DNA from: Candidatus Electronema sp.
GTDB taxonomy: Bacteria > Desulfobacterota > Desulfobulbia > Desulfobulbales > Desulfobulbaceae
Direction: 5' to 3'
Length of the DNA: 54,257 nucleotides
NCBI GenBank assembly: GCA_026645415.1
Contig: JAPEVH010000061.1
Span: forward strand, 40,001 to 94,257
The translations under genes were made by a program, and so were the position numbers. Shown here piece by piece: positions 8,715 through 16,700 of this stretch (positions within the stretch are counted from its first letter, which is position 1; every line of letters starts with the position of its first letter). The notes under the pieces are model-generated. The model did no database searches, was not told the DNA's origin, and saw nothing but the letters and a program-made list of their open reading frames with translations.

Positions 8715-9845
8715 TCAGCAGAATTTATTATGTATCCATTCGATAATGTCACATATTTTATGTATATCCTGTTCAGCTAGATCAGCATATGTTGGTAGAG
8801 TCAGGACTTGTTCAGCAACAGTCTTTGCGGTATCAAGAAGTATAGAGAGAGCTAAACTTTGATAACAAGCAAAATCAGTGAGGAGCGGATAGAAATATCG
8901 CCGAGTAAAAACATTATATTTTTTAAGCTGTTCATACAACTCATCTCGACTCATCCCAAAAGCAGTCTTCTCTATGAGCACAGGTACATAGGCATAGTTA
9001 TACTCTAGGTTCGCTGCTGGATCGGGACTAAAGGATATGCCAGGAATAGCACTCAATCGTTCTTTATAAATAGTATATATATTTTTCTTTTTCTCAATTA
9101 ACGTGTTAAGGTATTTTAGTAAGACAGATCCCATTAACGCCTGCATTTCATTCATTTTGGCATTGGTGCCTGGCATAACGACTTCTGTCTCACTTTTAAA
9201 ACCAAAATTTTTTAAATAACTAAAAATTTGATTCAGTTTAGAATCTTTGAAAGTCAACATACCCCCTTCAATCGAATGATATAGCTTTGTCGCATGAAAG
9301 CTAAACATACTGAGGTCGCCATAGTGTCCTATCGATTTCCCGTTAACCTGTACTCCAAAAGCATGAGCTGCATCATATATTAATGTTAATTTATGACGAT
9401 GAGCAATATCAGCCAAGGCATCTAATTTGCAAGGCCGCCCAAATACATGTACTGCTAAAATAGCAGTTGTCCAAGGCGTTATTAACGCTTCAACTTTTTT
9501 GGGATCCAACGTAAAAGTTTCTGGTTCTATATCACAAAACACTGGCCGAATTTTATTCCAATACAAGGCATGTGTTGTAGCAACAAAAGTAAAAGGTGTA
9601 GTGATGACTTCTCCACTAATCCCCATTCCTTGCAAGGCAATTTGTAATGCTAAGGTACCGTTAGTAAATAGACAGATATTATCTGTAGCAAAATATGTCT
9701 TGAGTTCTTCTCGGTATCTTCTTAATACAGGGCCATTATTAGTCAGCCATTGATTATCCCAAATCTCCCGCAACCCTTCACAAAATTTTTCAAAAGGAGG
9801 TAGAAAAGGTTTGGTAACAAAAATTGGCTGATCGAATTTTTCCAT
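8715..9845 (-). CDS. DegT/DnrJ/EryC1/StrS-family sugar-nucleotide aminotransferase
   Basis: A pyridoxal-phosphate enzyme that aminates a keto-deoxy sugar nucleotide, typically dTDP-4-keto- or 3-keto-6-deoxyhexose. The 376-residue protein starts MEKFDQPIFVTKPFLPPFE. It shows the cofactor-site motifs TNGTLALQIALQG, ITTPFTFVATTHALYW and LIYDAAHAFGVQVNGKSIG, and the Schiff-base lysine in FHATKLYHSIEGG (K187). NAKMNEMQALMGSVLL is the usual substrate-side motif. The ATG at 9845 shares one base with the stop of the Wzt gene (TGATG); the ATG at 9872 would add nine residues inside the upstream gene and is rejected. The adjacent acyltransferase suggests its product is N-acylated. The thymidylyltransferase and dehydratase needed for the substrate are not in the window. 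Confidence 0.9.
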   Translation of the reverse strand: MEKFDQPIFVTKPFLPPFEKFCEGLREIWDNQWLTNNGPVLRRYREELKTYFATDNICLFTNGTLALQIALQGMGISGEVITTPFTFVATTHALYWNKIRPVFCDIEPETFTLDPKKVEALITPWTTAILAVHVFGRPCKLDALADIAHRHKLTLIYDAAHAFGVQVNGKSIGHYGDLSMFSFHATKLYHSIEGGMLTFKDSKLNQIFSYLKNFGFKSETEVVMPGTNAKMNEMQALMGSVLLKYLNTLIEKKKNIYTIYKERLSAIPGISFSPDPAANLEYNYAYVPVLIEKTAFGMSRDELYEQLKKYNVFTRRYFYPLLTDFACYQSLALSILLDTAKTVAEQVLTLPTYADLAEQDIHKICDIIEWIHNKFC

Positions 9846-11128
9846 CAAAATTTGCTTTTGTTTGCAAACCATGAAAAATTAGGGGCCACAAATCCAGCCC
9901 TTGGACCTAAATATGCTATTTTTCGAGATTTTGACTCCACCGCCTCAAAAGTCAGAATATCATCAAATTTACCAATCACATTTCTCTGATTTCTTAGTAC
10001 TAAGATATCAACTGTATATATTCGATGATTTAAAAAATTTTCAGGGATAATACACCTGTATTCACACTTTCCTTCGACAAATTTTCTTGATATTAAATTA
10101 TCACAATCAAGTGTACTCGTTGCAAAAACAGTATAATTATCTGATTTGACAGCTATGGTGTAATCTAGCTCTCCTGGATTACCAAATTGGTTAACAATAA
10201 TCCCAATTTCTAAGGGATGTTCTATAGGTAATAAAGAGCCTTTTTCTATTTCAAGTGAGGTAATATAAACTTTTTCTATTTCAAAATATTCGCCCTTTGG
10301 TCGATTGTTATAATCTGACCATTCTTTTTCAGTTACGAATCTGTCATTTTGATTTAATGCTTTGTAAGTGCTAATAATCTCATCAACACTACCTGCTTGG
10401 CTTAACTTGCCATTATTTATTAAAATTGCAGAACGGCAAAGTGACTTAACAGCAAGCATGTTATGACTGACAAAAAGAACCGTCCTCCCATCATTTGCTA
10501 CTGCTCCCATTTTACCAATACATTTTTTTTGGAATTCTGCATCACCGACAGCGAGAACTTCATCAATAATTAAAATTTCTGGTTCTAAATGCGCAGCCAC
10601 AGCAAAGGCAAGACGAACTCGCATCCCAGATGAATATCTTTTTACAGGAGTTTCAAGATGTTCTTCAACTCCTGAAAAATCAATAATTTCATCCAACTTT
10701 CTTTTGATTTCTTGCTTAGACATACCGAGGATTGCACCGTTCATAAAAATATTTTCTCGGCCAGTTAGCTCAAGATGAAAACCAGTACCTACTTCCAGCA
10801 AACTTGCAATCCGACCCTTAATCTTAACTTGTCCTTTTGTCGGTGCCGTAACGCGAGAAAGTATTTTCAGTAAAGTAGATTTTCCAGCTCCATTTCTGCC
10901 AATAATACCAAGAAGGTCACCTTTCTGGATCTCTAAATTAATGTTTCGTAAAGCCCAAAATTGGTTTCCCTCAATCTGACTCTCATGTCCTGCCAGCATT
11001 TTGCTGTTTGGATCTTCCTTGCCTCGTAACTTTGCCCACCAAGATTGTACATCGCGACTCAAGGTGCCATAGCCAATAACACCAAGCTGATACTCTTTCC
11101 AAAGATTTTCTATTTGAATGACATTCAT
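9845..11128 (-). CDS. wzt: Polysaccharide ABC exporter ATP-binding protein with glycan-binding C-terminal domain (Wzt-like)
   Basis: The ATPase half of the exporter that moves the finished glycan across the inner membrane. Residues 55-265 are the nucleotide-binding domain with Walker A GRNGAGKST (77-85), signature YSSGMRVRLAFAVA (165-178), Walker B ILIIDEVLAVGD and switch VSHNM. Residues from about 280 to 427 form an extra beta-rich domain like the Wzt C-terminal domain, which in O-antigen systems reads the capped end of the glycan chain before export. That implies the glycan has a terminal modification used as an export tag; the carbamoyl, sulfo or nonulosonate decorations are candidates, by inference. 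The permease gene lies 15 bp upstream, and the stop overlaps the next start by one base. Confidence 0.92.
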   Translation of the reverse strand: MNVIQIENLWKEYQLGVIGYGTLSRDVQSWWAKLRGKEDPNSKMLAGHESQIEGNQFWALRNINLEIQKGDLLGIIGRNGAGKSTLLKILSRVTAPTKGQVKIKGRIASLLEVGTGFHLELTGRENIFMNGAILGMSKQEIKRKLDEIIDFSGVEEHLETPVKRYSSGMRVRLAFAVAAHLEPEILIIDEVLAVGDAEFQKKCIGKMGAVANDGRTVLFVSHNMLAVKSLCRSAILINNGKLSQAGSVDEIISTYKALNQNDRFVTEKEWSDYNNRPKGEYFEIEKVYITSLEIEKGSLLPIEHPLEIGIIVNQFGNPGELDYTIAVKSDNYTVFATSTLDCDNLISRKFVEGKCEYRCIIPENFLNHRIYTVDILVLRNQRNVIGKFDDILTFEAVESKSRKIAYLGPRAGFVAPNFSWFANKSKF

Positions 11129-11143
11129 TGCAATTTCTTCATC

Positions 11144-12007
11144 TCAGATGGTATCTGTAAAAGTTTTTTCAATCCTGCTAAACAGCACCACGCCTATAAA
11201 GAGAATAAATAGCGTCATCAGCCAACTAAGACCAATCTGACTTAACTGGACAGCACTGGTACCGAAAAACATACGGCGGAAACTTTCAACAATTGCGACC
11301 ATTGGATTCAGTACATACCAAGGAAGAAGCCAATCTGGAATCTGACTCAGTGGATAGACTACAGGAGTAGCATACATCCAGAGTTGGATCAGAAAGGTCA
11401 TAGCAAAACGGAGGTCTTTATACTTGGTCGTCATAGACGAAAGGAGAATGCCCAACCCTAAACAAAGTAGTGCCATCTGCACCATAAGCAAAGGCAGAAG
11501 TAATAGCCAAGCTGTCGGCTGCACAGGTGCGCCTGCTAGATAAAAATATAAATAAAAAGCAAGAAATAGAGCAAGCTGTATAAAAAACTGGAGAAAATTA
11601 ACAAGTACCGTTGCTAAGGGTACGGTCAGGCGAGGGAAATAAACTTTACCAAAAATATGTGCGTTGCTGTTAAAAGTATTAGAAGTTGAGGTCAACGTGG
11701 CAGCAAAATATCCCCATACTACATTGCCTGACATATAAAAAAGAAACGGAGGTAGTGAATCTGTAGAAATCTTGGCAACCTTGCCAAAAATAATAGTAAA
11801 AACAACGGTAGTGAACAACGGCTGAATAATATACCACAATGGGCCTAAAATCGTCTGTTTGTACACGGTGACGAAATCACGCATGATAAACATAGAGATC
11901 AAGTCACGGTATCGCCATAACTCTCTTAAGTCAATATCAAACCAACCATTCTTTGGTTTGATAATTAAATCCCATTGCTCTGTATCTACATCTGTCATCT
12001 GCTGCAT
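11144..12007 (-). CDS. wzm: Polysaccharide ABC exporter permease (Wzm/TagG-like, ABC-2)
   Basis: The 287-residue inner-membrane partner of the Wzt-like ATPase. After a cytoplasmic N-terminus with the amphipathic interface region (LRELWRYRDLISMFIMRDF) come about six membrane segments, starting GPLWYIIQPLFTTVVFTIIF and ending LSWLMTLFILFIGVVLF. The motif YATPVVYPLSQIPDW, followed by LNPMVAIVESFRRMFFG, is the conserved ABC-2 signature of polysaccharide exporters. The start at 12007 lies 3 bp after the regulator's stop; an internal ATG three codons later is possible. Confidence 0.93.
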   Translation of the reverse strand: MQQMTDVDTEQWDLIIKPKNGWFDIDLRELWRYRDLISMFIMRDFVTVYKQTILGPLWYIIQPLFTTVVFTIIFGKVAKISTDSLPPFLFYMSGNVVWGYFAATLTSTSNTFNSNAHIFGKVYFPRLTVPLATVLVNFLQFFIQLALFLAFYLYFYLAGAPVQPTAWLLLLPLLMVQMALLCLGLGILLSSMTTKYKDLRFAMTFLIQLWMYATPVVYPLSQIPDWLLPWYVLNPMVAIVESFRRMFFGTSAVQLSQIGLSWLMTLFILFIGVVLFSRIEKTFTDTI

Positions 12008-12010
12008 CTT

Positions 12011-12517
12011 TTATTTAATATATTTTGCCAAAAAGCTGACTAAAGGACTACCGAGCAGCTTGACGAGGATGCTTTGCAATTTTTTTGCCCGGCCGATACG
12101 CTGGCGAAGGAATTGGATATCCTCATTGTCTATTTTTTGACTATCTAGCAAACAGAGCGCACTATCAAGTTCCCCACCAAACAGAGCAATTTTTTGCCGC
12201 AAGACAGACAGTAAGCCCTGCTGAATACTACTCCCTATGTTATCCGCACTCCGGTAATATTTTTTTCGATCGCCTATTACCCAAACCCGACGGACAAAAC
12301 CGAGCTGCTCTAACTGGCGAACAGCAATACTGATCGAAGCCTTGCTCAAAGACAATGCCTCGCCAATACTGTCTAACGATTGTGCAACTTGCTGAAGGTA
12401 CAAATAGACTAAAACTTGTCCAACAATCCGTCCACCACCAAGTTCCTGCGATATCCGCGCTCCAGCCTCTGTTAGTCGCAACCGAGCTTCAGTCGTTTTT
12501 TTTTCGTCTCTGTCCAT
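12011..12517 (-). CDS. GbsR/MarR-type winged-helix transcriptional regulator
   Basis: A DNA-binding protein of 168 residues. Residues 15-95 form a winged helix of the GbsR type: GARISQELGGGRIVGQVLVY leads into the recognition region SIGEALSLSKASISIAVRQL, then the wing LGFVRRVWVIGDRKKYYRS. The C-terminal half is helical, likely for dimerisation. It is the first gene of the transcript that continues into wzm and wzt, with GGAAGG a few bases before the ATG. An AACTT palindrome immediately upstream (12536-12550) could be its own operator, which would make the glycan exporter autoregulated with it. GbsR proteins elsewhere control osmoprotectant genes or, in several lineages, surface-glycan genes; the ligand here is unknown. 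Confidence 0.82.
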   Translation of the reverse strand: MDRDEKKTTEARLRLTEAGARISQELGGGRIVGQVLVYLYLQQVAQSLDSIGEALSLSKASISIAVRQLEQLGFVRRVWVIGDRKKYYRSADNIGSSIQQGLLSVLRQKIALFGGELDSALCLLDSQKIDNEDIQFLRQRIGRAKKLQSILVKLLGSPLVSFLAKYIK

Positions 12518-12535
12518 TCCTTCCGTAAGTTTTAC

Positions 12536-12550
12536 AACTTTTTAAAAGTT
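12536..12550. promoter_or_regulatory. Palindrome, candidate GbsR operator
   Basis: AACTTTT-T-AAAAGTT is a perfect 7-1-7 inverted repeat 18 bp before the regulator's start codon. It overlaps a second small palindrome just inside it (AAGTT-TTAC-AACTT), so three AACTT half-sites lie in about 25 bp. The position fits autorepression of the regulator-exporter operon. It has no GC stem or T run, so it is not a terminator. Confidence 0.45.
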
Positions 12551-12683
12551 ACCTTAGTCTCATCTGAAAAGCAAGAAAATTAAGAACAATATTTCCCTCA
12601 CAATGGACAAAAGGGTAGTGGCTCAAAGATGTTGATTTAGATTTTCATTTCGCTATATTATGATGTTATCATGAAACAGTATA

Positions 12684-13454
12684 TAGGGCTTACGAAAAAC
12701 GAACAAATTGACAAAAAAATATAAAAGCAGCATGTTAACAGACATGCACCCTCAAACACAGATTGTCAGCCGGTTAGATTACTGTCTTTTTGTCAGTCAA
12801 GTGAAGTACTTGTTGACCAACTTCGCCGAACATAGCGAGAAATTTAGTCATGATGCGCTACCTTTCAGGAGAACGCTTGACTCCTTTGGGAGCATATCAA
12901 AGAGCCAGCAGTTCGTTCAGACCACGAAAGGCTTTGTCATTTTCGATGACACGGTGCTTGACAAGAGACATTCCCATAAGATAGAAATGGCCCGCTGCCA
13001 ATACAGCGGCAATGCGCACTTCTGTCATCAGAAGTGTTGGGATTGTCAAATGTCAACCCAGAAATCAATCAATTTTGGATCATCGACTATCGGATTTATG
13101 ACCCGGACAGAGACGGAAAAAGTAAACTCGATCATCTCTTGGATATGCTGTCCAATTGCATTTACCAGAAAGACTTCGCGCTCGACAACACAGAGGCCGT
13201 GTGAAAGGTGTCCGGCTTCCGTTGGAAGCTTGAGCAGTTTCACCTGGAAACTAAACAACTGACTGGGCTGGAGCGGTGCCAATGCCGAAAAGCTAGGATT
13301 GTCAGAAATCATGCAGTTCTGGTATGGATACGTCTCTGGCAAATGGCTGAAAAAAAGGCAATCTATTTATTGTGTTAAGCGTGGATGATTATCTGGCTAT
13401 TTGAGGCAGCAGCTCAAATCCCCGGCGATTCAGATGAATTTTGCGTAAGTCCTA
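12684..13454 (+). mobile_element. Decayed insertion sequence, IS701-like DDE family, 771 bp
   Basis: The ends are imperfect inverted repeats: TAGGGCTTACGAAAAA at 12684-12699 and, reading inward from 13454, TAGGACTTACGCAAAA, 14 of 16 bases alike. Between them lies a broken transposase. Complete elements with such a transposase are well over 1 kb, so this copy has lost an internal part. I see no clear target duplication. It has landed between the promoter region of the glycan operon and the CoA-dehydratase activase. Confidence 0.8.
12708..13378 (+). pseudogene. Transposase pseudogene (IS701-like), frameshifted and internally deleted
   Basis: The N-terminal piece matches the usual start of this family, and KGFVIFDDTVLDK followed by CQYSGNAH is the region around the first catalytic aspartate. 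Frame changes are visible near 12850, where RYLSGERLTP reads in another frame, and near 13030. The next piece, NPEINQFWIIDYRIYDPD and on to LDHLLDMLSN, is in a second frame. Around 13175 the protein jumps directly to the C-terminal part, KVSGFRWKLEQFHLETKQLT and LERCQCRKARIVRNH, after an in-frame TGA; roughly 100 residues including a catalytic aspartate are missing. It cannot make an active enzyme. Confidence 0.85.
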
Positions 13455-13507
13455 ACTTACCTTTTGCAAGAATGTATGGTAATCAGATAGTAATATGGAA
13501 CAAGGAA

Positions 13508-13539
13508 GAGTGCCTCTAATAGAGATATTAGAGGCACTC
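13508..13539. other. Perfect 14-bp hairpin with GAGA loop
   Basis: GAGTGCCTCTAATA, the loop GAGA, then TATTAGAGGCACTC: a perfect stem with a GNRA-type loop on the plus strand. No T run follows, so it is not an ordinary terminator. It begins a stretch to 13698 with further small hairpins (GGGC/GCCC near 13586, GGC-TTC-GCC near 13619, then the structured repeat). Confidence 0.6.
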
Positions 13540-13653
13540 TTGAATCAGTTATTGGCAAAGAAATCGGTTGAATAGGACTGTATTGGGCAAGATGCCCCGG
13601 CATTACGCCCGATTCATGGCTTCGCCACCGCGATTTCAACAGCAGTCGAAAAC

Positions 13654-13698
13654 GGCAGAGCCGATTGACTCTGACCACGCCCAGAGGACGTGGTTTTC
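13654..13698 (+). repeat. Structured repeat, copy B
   Basis: Same layout as the copy at 7627-7671 but on the plus strand: GGCAGAG, an 8-base loop, CTCTGACC, then a 6-bp stem ACCACG/CGTGGT around the identical loop CCCAGAGGA, then TTTTC. The stem differs from copy A by two paired changes that keep the pairing. AGAATA also follows both copies at the same distance. It ends 37 bp before the activase start codon. Confidence 0.6.
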
Positions 13699-13735
13699 TA
13701 TTTCAGAATAAAAGCAATAATACATATAGTTAAAT

Positions 13736-16700
13736 ATGAAATCTCTCGGTATATGCGCTGGAGCATCTAGCATTTCTATCGCAGGTTTGGAGCAGAACGA
13801 ATCTGGCACTAAAATACTTTTTTCCCATGCGCAAGCCCATGATGGCAACCCGCGCCGTACTCTGCGCGAGCTGCTCGGCCAAGTTGAGAACTTGCAAGAA
13901 TTCAAGATTGCGGCAACCGGGCGCAAATTCAGAGATATGCTGATTTTTTCCAGCATCGCTGAACCAGAGGCTGTAGAGCGGGCCGCTGCCTTCTTGGTGA
14001 CCGAAAATCAGCCCTGCCAAGTAATCATCAGTGCGGGCGGCGAAACCACGATGGTCTATCATCTGGATGAGGACGGCAAGGTTGATGAAATCCACACTGG
14101 CAATAAATGCGCTTCTGGCACAGGTGAGTTTTTCCTTCAGCAGCTTGGCCGAATGTCAATCACCTTGGAGGAAGTCAGCAAAATGGAGCTGCCAGACAAA
14201 CCCTACAAGGTCTCTGGCCGCTGCTCAGTTTTCTGCAAGAGCGACTGCACCCATGCCTTGAATAAGGGCGTGGTCAAGGCGCAGGTGGTGGCTGGTTTGT
14301 CTAAGATGATGGCGGGTAAGGTCCTAGAGCTACTCAAAAAATTACCTAAAGATGCGGTAATGCTGGTTGGTGGCTGTACAGGCAACAAGGCGATGGTGCA
14401 TTATCTGCGCGAGGAGCTGCCTGACTTGCAAATTCCAGAACAGGCTGCCGTTTTTGAGGCCCTTGGCGCGGCTCTCTGGGCTTTGGACAACGACTGCAAG
14501 CCCTTTGCTTCCTTGGATGCCATGTTTGCCGAGCATCGCGCAGGTTTGGCAACTTTGCCGCCTTTAGTCGAGCAGAAAACCTTAGTTGATTTCAAGCATC
14601 AGGAGCGTGGTACTGCTGAGGCGGGCGACAGGGTCATTCTCGGCCTTGATGTCGGCTCGACCACCACCAAGGGCGTGCTGCTGCGGCGGCGCGACAAGGC
14701 TATCATCGCGGCTGAGTATCTGCGCACTAACGGCGACCCGATTGGCGCATCCAAGAATGTTTATCAGAGCTTGGCCGAGCAGGTCAAGGTGCCGATAGTT
14801 ATTGAGGGCTTGGGCGTGACCGGCTCTGGCCGCCAGATTGCCGGGCTTCATGCTCTGACCGACGGGGTGATCAACGAGATTGTCGCCCATGCCACGGCGG
14901 CGGTGCATTTTGACCCGGAGGTTGACACCATCTTTGAAATCGGCGGCCAGGATGCGAAATACACCTATATCACCAACGGCGTGCCGAGCGACTATGCCAT
15001 GAACGAGGCTTGCAGTGCAGGCACTGGCTCCTTTCTGGAGGAATCAGCCAAAGAAAGTTTGGGCCTCAAGGTGACGGATATCGGCGACACCGCTTTCCGG
15101 GCCACGGCCCCGCCCAATTTCAGCGACCAGTGCGCCGCCTTTATCGGCTCAGACATCAAGCGTTCGGTGCAGGAGAATGTGCCGCTGGAAGACATTGTTG
15201 CCGGGCTGGTGTATTCGATTGGCATGAATTACAACAACCGGGTCAAGGGCAATCGGCCTGTGGGCAAAAAGGTCTTTGTTCAAGGCGGAGTCTGCTACAA
15301 TCAGGCCGTGCCTGCGGCCTTGGCCGGACTGACTGGCAAGCAGGTGGTGGTGCCTTCTGAAGCTGGCCTGATGGGTGCCTTTGGCGTGGCCTTAGAAGTG
15401 GAACGGCGCATGGAGCAGGGACTGCTCAAATCCGAGCAGTACGACTTGCAGGAGCTGATCAGCCGGGAGGTGGAATACAAGGAGCCGTTCCGCTGCGGCG
15501 GCGGCAAAGACTGCGACCGAGGCTGCGAGATCGCCCGGATTAAGATCAAGGATAAGGTCTATCCTTTTGGCGGCATCTGCAACCGCTATGATAACTTGAT
15601 TCATAATCGCAAGGTTGAGGCAGGCGATTATGATTTGGTCATCCGACGGGAACGGCGGGTTTTCCGTGATCTTGCTCCAGCAGACGACCGACCAACTGTG
15701 GGCATGAATCGTTCTTTCCTCCTGAACAGCTTCTTTCCCTTTTTCAATGCTTTTTTTGCCGAGTTAGGTTTCCGCCTGACTCTGCCGTCAACGCAGGATC
15801 TAAGAGGCATGGATCAACAAGGCGCGTCATTTTGCTATCCTGTTGAAATTGCTCATAATTATGCCGCTGCTCTGCTGGCCGAAAAGCCAGATTTTATCTT
15901 CCTCCCCCTGCTCAAGGGCCTTGATTACGGTGAAAAAGACAAAACCTCCTGCACCTGTGTCTTGGTGCAGAGCGAACCATACTATCTGCGCACTGCCTTT
16001 CCGGTCTTAGAAAATAATAAGAACGTGCTTTCACAGGTGCTCGATTTTTCTAAGGGCTATACTGCCAATAATGACGCATTCTTGGAATTGGCCGAGCAGC
16101 TAGGCATAGCAAAAGACAAGGTAGATGCAGCTCTCAAGGCTGCCATTGCTGCCCAAGATGAGTTCACCAAAGACATCCGTGAAATGGGCAGGCAGGCTCT
16201 GGCCGATTTGGAAAAAGATCCAGAACGCTTTGGCGTGGTGCTTTTCGGCAGACCCTACAACAGCTTTGCCAGTGCGGCAAATAAGGGCATTCCGGCCAAG
16301 TTCGCCAGCCGAGGAATCAGCATTATTCCCTTTGACATGCTGCCCTATTGGCAGGAGCAGCTCGCTGCTGACGACAACATGTACTGGGCTATGGGGCAGA
16401 TTATCCTCAAGGGGGCGCGTTTTGTGGAAAAGCATCCCCAGCTTTACGGGGCCTATATCACTAACTTTTCTTGTGGGCCAGACTCCTTCTTGGTCAGCTT
16501 CTTCCGTGAGATCATGGGACGCAAGCCCTCACTGACCTTGGAGTTGGATAGCCATACTGCTGATGCAGGCTTGGAGACTCGAATTGAAGCCTTTTTAGAC
16601 ATCATTCGTTATTACCGGGAGATTCAGAAAAAGGCCCAGCCGCAGCAAAGCATTGGCAGAGCTTTCCGGGCAGCAGAACTGGAAGAGCAAAACGGTGTGA

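Noticed and set aside
13150-13215. In-frame TGA as selenocysteine in the transposase
   Set aside because: The gene also has frameshifts and a large deletion, and this family has no selenocysteine members; it is a nonsense mutation in a pseudogene.
13457-13956. Overlapping minus-strand frames of 73 and 106 codons, extending over the activase start
   Set aside because: No family features, and they lie over the hairpin stretch and the strongly supported plus-strand activase. One shares a short peptide with the 7.5-kb gap only because both contain the structured repeat.
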